From Thermomicrobiales bacterium (GTDB lineage: Bacteria > Chloroflexota > Chloroflexia > Thermomicrobiales > UBA6265): 53,670 bases of DNA. The stretch covers positions 1 to 53,670 of the forward strand of contig JAHBVL010000017.1 of NCBI GenBank assembly GCA_019637585.1, in the 5' to 3' direction. Both the position numbers and the translations under genes were made by a program. The notes below the pieces were generated by a model. The model did not search any database. It was not told the DNA's origin and was given only the letters and a program-made list of their open reading frames with translations. This document shows, piece after piece, positions 1-8,120 of the stretch (positions within the stretch are counted from its first letter, which is position 1; every line of letters begins with the position of its first letter).

Positions 1-51
1 TGAGCAATCCGGGCTGGCCGCGCGCTGATTGTCACTGTCGCGGAAAAGCAG

Positions 52-88
52 AGACGCCCGGTGCTTATGCACCGGGCGTCTACTTTTT
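52..88 (+). terminator. Rho-independent terminator of an upstream gene
   Basis: A perfect 13-bp stem (52-64 with 69-81) closes on a 4-nt TTAT loop and is followed by ACTTTTT. This is a textbook intrinsic terminator for a plus-strand gene lying left of the window. A weaker T-run also follows the stem on the other strand, so it may act both ways. Confidence 0.85.
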
Positions 89-570
89 CGATCGCTGCCG
101 GGGAATACCAGCCTGACCGCGATCGAGGTCAAGCGTCGGAGAGGATAGTTTACAGAAGCGGTCGTGCATCGAAACGATGCGTACGACGCGTTGTGGAAGG
201 AAGATTGAGGATTTACTGTGCCAGGCGACCGGCTAACGTCGCCCAAGGCGGCAAAGCTCAAATCCGAACGGTTCGGGCAACAGAGAAGTGAGTGTGCGCC
301 GTCCGGAGGTCTCGACTCTTCAACGAGAGCCGAAAGGAACCATCCTGTGTTCACTTGTTAAGGTTTGGACGACCCTTGTCGACCGTCCGCCGATCTCTTC
401 ATCAGCTATCGTGATTGGAGGATAACACAAGTTCGCGATATTTGCATACCCCTTTAGTGATCAATTTCACAATTCGATTTCCGTCTGGTTTGGACTGGCG
501 ATCCGACCAGGATGCGCACCGCATTCTGCGTGCCAAGCACCTGAAAAGCGTGGTGGTGAGGAGGGGGTGT
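89..570. other. Non-coding stretch with small hairpins, no gene recognised
   Basis: No reading frame here has a start, ribosome-binding site and composition that look coding. A hairpin at 161-187 (GTCGT-GCATCG, AAA loop, CGATGC, 2-nt bulge, ACGAC) and a smaller one near 270 are visible. I could not match the stretch to RNase P, tmRNA, SRP RNA or a known riboswitch. Confidence 0.4.
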
Positions 571-1689
571 CTAGCAGGAGCAGCGGCAGAGCAGGCTGGC
601 CGCCACCTCGTCCATTTTCGCTTCGTTGAGCGAGTAGTACTTCATGCCTCGCCGGGGAGTGACGGTGATCAGTCCCGCCCGCTCGAGCAACGAGAGATGC
701 CGCGAGACTGCGCTTTGCGCGATGCCCAGTTTGCCGACGACTTCTTGCGCGTAGAGCTCGCCCGAAGCGAGCAGCTCGACAATGCGCAGGCGGTTGACGT
801 CGGAAAGCGCTTTCAGCGCGTCCAGCAGATCGTCTTCGCCGAGGGGTGCGGCAGAGGAGGTGTGATCGGTGAGGCGGCCATTTGGCGCCGGCTGCGGCTG
901 GGACCGCTTCAGGTACTCGGGAGCGCTGTAATAGACGATGACGTCGGGAGGTGAAACGATATAGCTGACAAACTGACCCAGATACATGGTGGGACAAAAG
1001 ATGACTCGCTCGACATCGGAGATGCGGGAGACGAGTGTCGAGGGGAGACGGTTGCCCGTCAGTTCGGAGAATGCCAGCCCGAATCCCAGATTCGAGGTTC
1101 GTTCCGCGACGGTACGCGCTTGGTCCAGCGTTTGCCGGTTGGCGACGAAATCCCGGATGTAGCTTCCATTGCAGATGCGGGAGAAGAGGCCGACCGTGCG
1201 GCGCTTGAGTTCGGCCGCGTCAGAGATGATCTCGTAGGTGTCTTCCGGAGAGGCAGTGGTCAACGCCGGCAAGATGTACTCGCGCCAGGCATCGACGTCA
1301 TCCATCGGGGGCGTCACCGCGCCGTCTCCGGCCGCGTCATGGACCCGGCTGATGGCGTGAATCGCCATGCGCTGGTAATCGTCCGCGGGGAAACTCTCCA
1401 GCGCAGCGGTCATGCCTTCGCAGGTCAGTGTGGCGCCCTCGCCCAACGGATCGAGGCGGAGAATCGGTTCTTCCATGTAGTGGAGGAGCCGCCCGGAAAA
1501 GCCGTGCAGCAGATCGAGATCGGAGCGGACTTCGTAGTCGAGTGAGCGACGCGCCGCGATCAGCTCCGGACTCAAACCGGAGCCAGGAACGGCCCGGTAG
1601 AGAAGCGCCATGTAGGAGAGAAGATCGAGAGGGTTCGAAATGCGGTGCTGCAGCTGTACGATTGGCCGCCCGGCTACGAGTTCACCCAT
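571..1689 (-). CDS. ArsR-type winged-helix regulator with long N-terminal domain
   Basis: This is a predicted transcriptional repressor of about 372 residues. The last 90 residues form an ArsR-type winged helix (LLDALKALSDVNRLRIVELL, then QSAVSRHLSLLERAGLI and a wing with RRGMKYYSL). The first 270 residues are an alpha-rich domain I do not recognise, probably the sensor, as in DUF5937-type ArsR proteins. The protein ends in CRCSC, three cysteines in five residues, which could bind metal or thiols. The frame stays open to 1818, but a promoter and palindrome occupy 1741-1773, so the ATG at 1689 is chosen. The Shine-Dalgarno is weak. The operator in its own promoter suggests autoregulation. The ligand is unknown. 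Confidence 0.8.
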   Translation of the reverse strand: MGELVAGRPIVQLQHRISNPLDLLSYMALLYRAVPGSGLSPELIAARRSLDYEVRSDLDLLHGFSGRLLHYMEEPILRLDPLGEGATLTCEGMTAALESFPADDYQRMAIHAISRVHDAAGDGAVTPPMDDVDAWREYILPALTTASPEDTYEIISDAAELKRRTVGLFSRICNGSYIRDFVANRQTLDQARTVAERTSNLGFGLAFSELTGNRLPSTLVSRISDVERVIFCPTMYLGQFVSYIVSPPDVIVYYSAPEYLKRSQPQPAPNGRLTDHTSSAAPLGEDDLLDALKALSDVNRLRIVELLASGELYAQEVVGKLGIAQSAVSRHLSLLERAGLITVTPRRGMKYYSLNEAKMDEVAASLLCRCSC

Positions 1690-1740
1690 CAGGAATCCGA
1701 TACAGAAGCGAAATGTGAGAAGAACGTCTACCGGGTTATC

Positions 1741-1773
1741 ACTATAACGGCATAACGTTGACCGGTCAACGTT
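1741..1773 (-). promoter_or_regulatory. Promoter with 20-bp palindromic operator for the ArsR gene
   Basis: On the minus strand TTGACC (1764-1769) and TATAGT (1741-1746) are separated by exactly 17 nt, a near-consensus sigma-70 promoter. The -35 box lies inside a perfect 20-bp palindrome, AACGTTGACCGGTCAACGTT (1754-1773). The expected transcript starts near 1734, about 45 nt before the ATG at 1689. A palindrome over the -35 of a winged-helix gene is the expected layout for autorepression. Confidence 0.75.
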
Positions 1774-1867
1774 TAGGGATGCTGATGCCGTCCGGAGGGT
1801 AGTGGCGGCACTGCGCACCCGCCCGAATCAATCCCCTGACATGGAATGCGTAACGCCCACGATCCGG

Positions 1868-2230
1868 CTATTGCGAGGCGGGCGTGCGGTACCCGTTGCG
1901 CGGCGGTGCGAAGACCTCGATCACCACGCTGCCGTCTGGACCGCCGACGGCGGAGTGTTCCACGTTCGCCGGAATCAAGTATCCCTGCCCGGGCGAGACG
2001 TCCCGCGTTTCCGCGCCGATGGTGAAGGTCAGCACGCCGCTCACCACGCCGCCGGTTTGCTCGTTCTCATGGGCGTGGGAGGGCACGACGGCGCCCGGCG
2101 CCAGTCTGACCATCGCCAGCATCACGGTTTCGGTGTTGATCGTCCATAACTCGACCCCGGGGAATGGCACGACCGGTTCGCCGTCGCCGATCTCCACCCA
2201 GAGTCCCTGATCCGATTGCGCTGAGGTCAT
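1868..2230 (-). CDS. Small single-domain cupin protein
   Basis: A 120-residue single beta-barrel cupin. Motif 1 is visible as GAVVPSHAHENEQ (metal ligands H, H and E/Q) and motif 2 as GYLIPANVEHSAVGG (third His). The length is typical of stand-alone cupins, which may be metal enzymes, isomerases or small-molecule sensors; the substrate cannot be told. The frame extends upstream to a TTG, but the ATG at 2230 has AAGGAG 9 nt before it and is preferred. It is divergent from alaS and shares the control region with the alaS leader. Confidence 0.85.
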   Translation of the reverse strand: MTSAQSDQGLWVEIGDGEPVVPFPGVELWTINTETVMLAMVRLAPGAVVPSHAHENEQTGGVVSGVLTFTIGAETRDVSPGQGYLIPANVEHSAVGGPDGSVVIEVFAPPRNGYRTPASQ

Positions 2231-2344
2231 GTCTCGGTACTCCTTCAAAGCGCAAGGATCGTATCACGCTGATTGTCCAGCTCATCCCTTAGATCAAGTA
2301 GCCGCAGACCTTCGGGGTTCTGAAAATCACCCACGTCTCGTTGA

Positions 2345-2640
2345 TGAGACGCGGACACGGGGAGCCGGACCTACGGAAGACAAGAGGGATCCGAGAGAAG
2401 AAAGGCCGCTCCGCACAAATCCAGGAGCGGCAGACCCCCGTGTCTGCCCACTCTCGCGGTGATCGTGGTTCAGAGCCGGGCACAGGGTGGCGAAATGGAC
2501 CACCAAACTGGGCCGGATCAACCGGATAGCCCTGCTTCCCCGGCTCCAAAGTTGCCGTAAGTGCGCCGAGTTTGGCAGAATCGCGCAGCACAACGTGAGG
2601 TTTCTGCCTCGCCTTCGTATCGAGTGCCCAGCATTCTCAG
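2345..2640 (+). promoter_or_regulatory. Structured 5' leader of alaS (possible attenuator)
   Basis: About 400 nt precede alaS without a gene. A long hairpin is evident: GCGGACACGGGG (2351-2362) pairs with CCCCGTGTCTGC (2436-2447), 12 bp with one G-U. Nested inside is GCCGCTCC (2405-2412) paired with GGAGCGGC (2424-2431). Downstream, GGTGG (2486-2490) can pair with CCACC (2500-2504). Such folded leaders before aminoacyl-tRNA synthetase genes are often T-boxes. I see an AGGGTGG string (2484-2490) resembling the T-box, but its next base does not fit the tRNA-Ala discriminator, and I could not place an alanine specifier. I therefore call it only a structured leader. Confidence 0.45.
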
Positions 2641-2655
2641 CAGGACGAACGACGC

Positions 2656-5334
2656 ATGACAGCAGAAGGAACGCCGAGGCCGACTTTCGGCCACCGGTGG
2701 ATGAGCGGCGCTGAAGTTCGCCGGGCATTTATCGAATTCTTCGACGAACGCTTGCATCGGGAGATGCCAAGCTCGTCGCTCGTGCCCCATAACGACCCGA
2801 CGGTCTTGCTGACAACCGCCGGGATGCAGCAAATGACGCCCTATTTCCTTGGACTGGAGACGCCTCCGTCGGTGCGTATGACCTCCGTCCAGAAGTGCTT
2901 TCGCACTGTCGATATCGACGAGGTCGGCGACGAGAGTCACTGCACCTTCTTCTTCATGTTGGGCAACTTCTCGGTTGGCGACTACTTCAAACGGGAGTCA
3001 CTCGCCTGGTCGTGGACCTTCCTGACCGAAGTGATGGGTCTCGACCCGGACCGGCTCTATCCGACCGTGCATCCGGACGACACTGACGCCTTCGCCATCT
3101 GGCGGGACGAGATCGGCGTGCCCGAAGCGCGTATCGGCAAGCTGTCGGACAACTGGTGGGGCCCGGTCGGCCCGACCGGCCCCAACGGTCCCGATTCGGA
3201 GATCTATTTCGATCTCGATCCCGAATCGGCCGAAACGGGCGGCGGTCCCGGTGAGAGCGACCGGTATCTGGAGATCTGGAACAACGTTTTCATGGAGTTC
3301 ATGCAGGCCCAGGATGGCTCGCGGACGCCTCTGCCAAAGCAGAACGTCGACACGGGCATGGGTCTCGAACGACTCACCGCGATGATGCAGGGTGTCCGGT
3401 CGATCTACGACACCGACCTCTACCAGACGATCATCGAACGAGCCGGGGAACTGGCCGGGGTTCGCTATGGCGACGATCCGGAAACCGACCGCGCTCTGCG
3501 CGTGATCGCCGACCACAGCCGGGCTGCCACCTTCCTCATTTCCGATGGCGTCCTGCCTGGCAACGAGGGGCGTTCCTATGTGCTCCGTCGCGTGCTGCGC
3601 CGCGCTATCCGCTTCGGCCGGAGACTCGGTCTGGACAAGCCATTTCTGGCGGAAATGGCCGGGGTGGTCATCAGCCAGTTTGGCGCCGACTATCGCAACC
3701 TCACCGAACGCCGCTCGCAGATCGAGCGAGTCCTCCTGCACGAAGAGGAGACCTTCGGCCGCACATTGACTGCGGGCATGAACCGGTTTCAGCAGGAAGC
3801 GCGAGAGCTCCTCGAAGCCGCCAGGGAATCTCAGCAGCTCTCCGTGACATTCCCCGGTGAGACGGCATTCCGCCTCTACGACACATTCGGCTTTCCGCTC
3901 GACCTGACCATCGACCTGGCACGGGAACAGGGGATGGCGGTCGATCAGGCGGGATTCGACGTCGCCATGGCCCACCAGCGAGAAGTGAGCCGTGGCCGCG
4001 ACGCTTTCCGGGATGCTTCCCGCGACCGGGTGTCGCTCTACGTCGATCATGGCGGCGATGCGACGGTTTTCACCGGGTACAGCGAGTTCGAGAGTACCGG
4101 AACCGTCATCGCGCTGCTCGGGCCGGACGGTCCGCTGGAAACAGCCGAAGCCGGACAGGCCGTCGAAGTCATTCTCGACCGCACGCCCTTCTATGGAGAG
4201 TCGGGCGGCCAGATTGGCGACAAGGGGCATCTCCGCACCGAGACGGGTCTCGTCGACATCGACGACACCTTCAAACCGACGCCGGGGCTCTACGTTCACC
4301 GGGGCACGGTTGCCGAAGGCTTCGTCCAGGTGGGCGAGAAGGTCGAAGCGAAAATCGATGCCGACCGGCGCCGGGCGATCATGCGCAACCACACCGCAAC
4401 CCATCTGCTGCACCGAGCGTTGAGGATCGTACTGGGCAACGAAGCCCATCAGGCTGGTTCGCTGGTGGCGCCCGACCGGTTGCGGTTCGACTTCACCAGT
4501 CTCGACGCAATGACCGCGGAGCAGGTGGCCGAAGTGGCCGGTATCGTCAACGAGCAGGTCGTGGCTTCGCTCCCCGTTTCGACCCGCGAGACCTCCTATG
4601 CCGACGCTGTCGAAGGTGGCGCGATGGCCCTCTTCGGTGAGAAATATGGCGATCAGGTGCGTGTGGTGAGTATCGACGGGTTCTCACGAGAGCTGTGCGG
4701 CGGCACCCATTTGCGCCACACGGGCGAGGTCGGTCCCTTCCTGATCCTCTCCGAAGGGAGCGTGGCGGCCGGAGTCCGACGCATCGAGGCTGTCACCGGA
4801 GCGCCGGCGGTGGAACGGATGCTCCGGCAGCAGGCGACGCTCGAATCGCTGGCCAGAGAGTCGCGCACGCCCTGGTTCGAGCTTCCACAGCACGTGACGG
4901 GGCTCCGTCAGAAGCTCCGCGATTCCGAGCGGGAGATCTCGCGCTTGCGATCGCAGTTGGCCGGATCGGGGATCGATGAGCTGGTTGGCCGTGCTCTGCA
5001 GGTCGATGGCGTTCAGGTGCTGGCGGCGAAGGTTGCCGTCGAATCACGAGACGATCTGAGGCAGATGGGCGACCGGCTGCGTGACCGGATCGGGTCGGGC
5101 GTGGTCGTTCTGGGCGCCGTTGTCGACGATCGGGCCAGTCTCCTGGCGATGGTCACCAGCGATGTGGTCGCGCGGGGTGTAAGAGCTGGCGATCTGGTTC
5201 GCGATGCGGCTGCATATGTCGACGGAAAGGGCGGAGGACGTCCCGACCTGGCCGAAGCGGGCGGGAAGAATCCCGCGGGCCTGGACGACGCGATCGCTGC
5301 CATCGAGCCGCTGGTTCGTGCCAGTCTCGGATGA
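2656..5334 (+). CDS. alaS: Alanyl-tRNA synthetase
   Basis: Charges tRNA-Ala with alanine in the cytoplasm. At 892 residues it is full length for the family (about 875). In order: class II catalytic core from the N-terminus (RRAFIEFFDERLH, then SSLVPHNDPTVLLTTAGMQQ), tRNA-recognition domain, editing domain with HTATHLLHRAL and the paired Zn site CGGTH, and the C-terminal C-Ala region after residue 740. The ATG at 2656 has AGGACG upstream; the ATG at 2701 would give an N-terminus closer to the usual family start. A long structured leader precedes it. The next genes (exported protein, ruvX) follow on the same strand, an order I associate with Chloroflexota. Confidence 0.97.
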   Translation: MTAEGTPRPTFGHRWMSGAEVRRAFIEFFDERLHREMPSSSLVPHNDPTVLLTTAGMQQMTPYFLGLETPPSVRMTSVQKCFRTVDIDEVGDESHCTFFFMLGNFSVGDYFKRESLAWSWTFLTEVMGLDPDRLYPTVHPDDTDAFAIWRDEIGVPEARIGKLSDNWWGPVGPTGPNGPDSEIYFDLDPESAETGGGPGESDRYLEIWNNVFMEFMQAQDGSRTPLPKQNVDTGMGLERLTAMMQGVRSIYDTDLYQTIIERAGELAGVRYGDDPETDRALRVIADHSRAATFLISDGVLPGNEGRSYVLRRVLRRAIRFGRRLGLDKPFLAEMAGVVISQFGADYRNLTERRSQIERVLLHEEETFGRTLTAGMNRFQQEARELLEAARESQQLSVTFPGETAFRLYDTFGFPLDLTIDLAREQGMAVDQAGFDVAMAHQREVSRGRDAFRDASRDRVSLYVDHGGDATVFTGYSEFESTGTVIALLGPDGPLETAEAGQAVEVILDRTPFYGESGGQIGDKGHLRTETGLVDIDDTFKPTPGLYVHRGTVAEGFVQVGEKVEAKIDADRRRAIMRNHTATHLLHRALRIVLGNEAHQAGSLVAPDRLRFDFTSLDAMTAEQVAEVAGIVNEQVVASLPVSTRETSYADAVEGGAMALFGEKYGDQVRVVSIDGFSRELCGGTHLRHTGEVGPFLILSEGSVAAGVRRIEAVTGAPAVERMLRQQATLESLARESRTPWFELPQHVTGLRQKLRDSEREISRLRSQLAGSGIDELVGRALQVDGVQVLAAKVAVESRDDLRQMGDRLRDRIGSGVVVLGAVVDDRASLLAMVTSDVVARGVRAGDLVRDAAAYVDGKGGGRPDLAEAGGKNPAGLDDAIAAIEPLVRASLG

Positions 5335-5430
5335 TGCTCCTTGCGCGACCATGCACCATGCCTGAAAACGGGCCCGTCATCGTTAGCCACCATACGGGGC
5401 CCTGGCTCCGGCGTGGCATGAAAACGCGCC

Positions 5431-5534
5431 GTCATCCTGAGCGGAGCGAAGGATCTCCTGCCGCAGCAGTCTCCAGGGAGACGACGGTCGGGGCAGAAGA
5501 CGACGGAGAGATCCTTCACTTCGTTCAGGATGAC
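5431..5534. repeat. 104-bp MITE-like palindromic repeat, copy 1
   Basis: Ends are an imperfect inverted repeat of about 25 bp: GTCATCCTGAGCGGAGCGAA at the left, its near reverse complement ending CAGGATGAC at the right. The interior contains a GTCTCC/GGAGAC hairpin. The same 104-bp unit occurs at 22753-22856 and, split by an insertion sequence, at 28848-28927 plus 30165-30189. A partial arm lies at about 5546-5573. The rest of the 5335-5692 gap shows nothing coding. Confidence 0.85.
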
Positions 5535-5692
5535 TGGCACTTTTCTGAGAGAGCCTTCGCTTCGCTCGGGATGACAGGTGAGGTTGTTGACGCAACACGA
5601 CGATTGCCGCTGGACTCGCTGCTCGGCATGACTAAGACCATGGGAGAGCGTCCGCGTGGCGGAACGATCCCCGCCGCTCCGGTGCAACGCTG

Positions 5693-7213
5693 ATGATTGT
5701 CGACGTCCTGCCGGGAATGACGCTCGCCCAGGTGATCATGCGCCTGCGCGAAGCGCATGGCGATTCCGTGACGATCCGGATTTCGCCAGATAGCGCCCTC
5801 CTGCTCACCGCGAACGAATTCCGGGCTCTGTCGCTGGCCGCCGAGCGAGAACAGATCGCGATCGCAGTCGAAACGCGGGACGGGCTCCGCAGGCAGCTGG
5901 CAACGCTTTTCGGCGTTCCGCTGGCAATACCGACAGACGAAGACGAAGAGGACGAGCCTCAACCGATTGACGGTCCGGCGAACACACTTCCTACCGCTGA
6001 TCCGGAAGAACCGGACGATGCCGGGACAACGACGACAACGGCCGCGCCGGTTCGGACCGGCCGAAACGGAGCGTCGGGCGGCAAGCGCGGCAATGGGCGC
6101 ATGGGGCGAGTTGTCGCCGCGCTGGCCGGAATCGCGCTTCTGCTGCTTCTCGTCATTGGCGGGTACTGGTACTTTCTGCGGACCGCCGACGTTCGCCTGA
6201 CCACTGTCACCCAACCGGTCAACACCACGATCGCGTTTTCCGTGGCCCGGCCGGGTCAGGATGTCAGCGCGGCCGGAGCCGTTCCTGCTGAGCAGGTCTC
6301 GTTCGAGCTGAGCGTGAAACTCGATGCCCCGGCTACGGGTATCGAATCGATCGGCACGATCCTGGCCACGGGAACGCTCGAATTGCGGAATCCGGGATCG
6401 CAGGCGATCACCATTCCCGCCGGCACGATCATCGACACCTGGGAAGGGGATCAGTTCGTCACCAGCGACGAGGTCACCGTTCCCCCTTCCGAGAATGGCT
6501 CGGCGGGCGAGGGAACCGTGGTCGTCGCGGCCGCCACCCCGGGTGCTTTCGCCAATCGCGATCCCGGTATGCTCAGCGGGCAGATGGAGAACGGCATCTA
6601 CTTCAGCAATCGAGGCACGCCCATTGCCGGGGGCGGGGATGAGACGACTACGGTCGTCACACAGGACGATCTCGACGCGCTGCAGGCGAGGGCCGAGGAA
6701 ACGCTCAGATCGCTGGCAGCCACCTCGTCGCTCTCCGACAACCGGCGAGTGGTGCCATCCACGCTGACCATTCAGCAATTCACGACCAGCTACTCCAGCG
6801 AGGTCGGTGACGAAGCGGATGCGGTTTCCGTCGACGCAACCATCGCCTTCGACGCGCTTGCATTTCCGACTGATGCGCTCGACGCCGGGGCGGAACGCGC
6901 CCTGGCCGATCAGGTGCCAGCCGGTTATCAGCTTGTGGAGGGTTCAGTCACCTACGAAGTGCCGGTCGAGTCCGGGGAAACCGGCGGCGTCATCGCCATG
7001 CTCGTCCAGGTCACCGGGTCCGCCAGCGTGGTGGTCACCGACGAGGAACGGGAGCAGCTTGCCGATCTGATCGCTGGTGAGAGCAAGGAGGCGGCGGAAT
7101 CGCGCCTGTCGCGCGATCCTCGATTCGACAGCGTGTCGATCGACGTCTCTCCCGGCTGGATGCCTCAGCAATTGCCGTCCAGTACCGGCAAGATCGACAT
7201 AACCATCGAATGA
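5693..7213 (+). CDS. Single-pass membrane protein with large extracytoplasmic domain (baseplate-J-like)
   Basis: 506 residues. The cytoplasmic N-terminal 90 residues are followed by an acidic, Thr/Pro-rich linker, a basic stretch, and one transmembrane helix at about 142-162 (VVAALAGIALLLLLVIGGYWYF). The rest is a beta-rich extracytoplasmic region with repeated V/T strands (AGTIIDTWEGDQFVTSDEVT), resembling the baseplate-J-like fold annotated on such proteins in Chloroflexota. That assignment is from memory of the family, not from a search. The stop codon overlaps the ruvX start by 4 nt (ATGA), so the two are translationally coupled. The function is unknown; a cell-envelope role is inferred from topology. 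Confidence 0.75.
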   Translation: MIVDVLPGMTLAQVIMRLREAHGDSVTIRISPDSALLLTANEFRALSLAAEREQIAIAVETRDGLRRQLATLFGVPLAIPTDEDEEDEPQPIDGPANTLPTADPEEPDDAGTTTTTAAPVRTGRNGASGGKRGNGRMGRVVAALAGIALLLLLVIGGYWYFLRTADVRLTTVTQPVNTTIAFSVARPGQDVSAAGAVPAEQVSFELSVKLDAPATGIESIGTILATGTLELRNPGSQAITIPAGTIIDTWEGDQFVTSDEVTVPPSENGSAGEGTVVVAAATPGAFANRDPGMLSGQMENGIYFSNRGTPIAGGGDETTTVVTQDDLDALQARAEETLRSLAATSSLSDNRRVVPSTLTIQQFTTSYSSEVGDEADAVSVDATIAFDALAFPTDALDAGAERALADQVPAGYQLVEGSVTYEVPVESGETGGVIAMLVQVTGSASVVVTDEEREQLADLIAGESKEAAESRLSRDPRFDSVSIDVSPGWMPQQLPSSTGKIDITIE

Positions 7214-7647
7214 ACGCTGAACGGGGCCGCCTCCTGGGCATCGATGTCGGTGAGCGACGGGTAGGTCTGGCGATCTCGGATGAGATGCAGACCATCGCCA
7301 GTCCCATCCCGATGGTACCGCGAGGCGCGACCGAGATGGACGATTTTCGCCAGGTTGTCGCCAGCTACAACGTGACCGAGATCGTGGCCGGTCTCCCCAC
7401 CGGTATGTCGGGGAGGGAAGGACCCCAGGCGACCGACGTGCGTGATTTCGCGGAGAACGTCGCTGCCACCCTCGATCTCGACCTTTCCTACTGGGATGAG
7501 CGACTCACCTCTGTCCAGGCTGAACGCTCCCTCATCGAGGCTGGGCACAGCAGAAAACGACGGCGAGATCTGATCGATTCGGTCGCTGCGGCAATCATGT
7601 TGCAGAGCTTTCTCGACGCCCGGGCAATGAAAGCGTCCCGGCGCTGA
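7210..7647 (+). CDS. ruvX: Holliday junction resolvase-like protein RuvX/YqgF
   Basis: 145 residues, the usual family length (about 140). RNase H-like fold with the N-terminal GIDVGERRVGLAIS strand carrying the first catalytic Asp, the central VAGLPTGMSGREGPQ loop, and the WDERLTSVQAERSL motif with acidic residues. Family members cut Holliday junctions in vitro and act in 16S/23S pre-rRNA processing. The start codon overlaps the stop of the preceding membrane-protein gene. A 7-bp hairpin (7653-7669) follows the stop and may end this transcript. Confidence 0.95.
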   Translation: MNAERGRLLGIDVGERRVGLAISDEMQTIASPIPMVPRGATEMDDFRQVVASYNVTEIVAGLPTGMSGREGPQATDVRDFAENVAATLDLDLSYWDERLTSVQAERSLIEAGHSRKRRRDLIDSVAAAIMLQSFLDARAMKASRR

Positions 7648-7652
7648 CGCGG

Positions 7653-7678
7653 GGCACCCACCGGGTGTCGTTTATACT
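7653..7678 (+). promoter_or_regulatory. Hairpin and -10 box before the DarA-like gene
   Basis: GGCACCC (7653-7659) and GGGTGTC (7663-7669) form a 7-bp hairpin with a 3-nt loop, immediately followed by a good -10 element, TATACT (7673-7678). No convincing -35 is seen at the right spacing; the hairpin sits where it should be, so it could be an operator or the terminator of ruvX. Confidence 0.45.
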
Positions 7679-7724
7679 GATTCGGCTATCTGCCCTTGCA
7701 GCAGGTCGACGGAGGTGATGAACC

Positions 7725-8018
7725 ATGAACAAACTGATCATCGCGGTCGTACAGAATGACGACGCAGATGGCGTGGTCGACGCCCTGTTGGAAGCAGACT
7801 ATCGGACGACCCGTCTGGCCAGCACAGGCGGATTCCTGCGGCGGGGCAACACCACCCTGCTCATCGGCGCATTCGAGGATCAGATCGACGCCGTCCTGAA
7901 CATCATCCGGCAGAACGCCCGGAGTGGCGCCCAGGCGGGCGACGACACACCCGGATTGACTCCCCAGGCCGCAGCAACCGTGTTCGTTCTCGATCTCGAG
8001 GAATACGAACGCTTCTAG
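7725..8018 (+). CDS. Cyclic-di-AMP receptor, DarA/PstA-like (DUF970)
   Basis: 97 residues with a PII-like ferredoxin fold. The N-terminus NKLIIAVVQNDDADGVVDAL and the STGGFLRRGNTTLLIGA segment match the c-di-AMP-binding PstA/DarA family, where the GGFL(R/K)xGNTTL loop contacts nucleotide. In that family the trimer binds c-di-AMP and relays it to unknown partners. The Shine-Dalgarno is strong (GGAGGTGAT, 7 nt from ATG). It is followed by a membrane protein with paired CBS-like modules; CBS modules bind adenylyl ligands, so a shared adenine-nucleotide signal is an inference from adjacency only. Confidence 0.85.
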   Translation: MNKLIIAVVQNDDADGVVDALLEADYRTTRLASTGGFLRRGNTTLLIGAFEDQIDAVLNIIRQNARSGAQAGDDTPGLTPQAAATVFVLDLEEYERF

Positions 8019-8120
8019 CTGCCGGCGGCATCTCACAAGCCGATCATTCAGCCGTCATAATCAGCAACGAGAAGCCAGTATCCGAGTCTGGCCACGCCCG
8101 GTTCTCCCAGGTCGCATGCG

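Noticed and set aside
2484-2504. T-box antiterminator before alaS
   Set aside because: AGGGTGG is present, but the following base does not pair with the tRNA-Ala discriminator, and no alanine specifier loop could be placed. It is kept only as a structured leader.
2998-4449. Long open frame (483 codons) antisense to alaS
   Set aside because: It lies wholly inside alaS on the other strand, has no recognisable domain and is explained by high-GC codon bias. Similar antisense frames elsewhere were dropped for the same reason.
5693-7213. Phage baseplate protein
   Set aside because: Resemblance to baseplate-J domains is limited to the extracytoplasmic part; it has one membrane helix, is coupled to ruvX, and no other phage genes are near.
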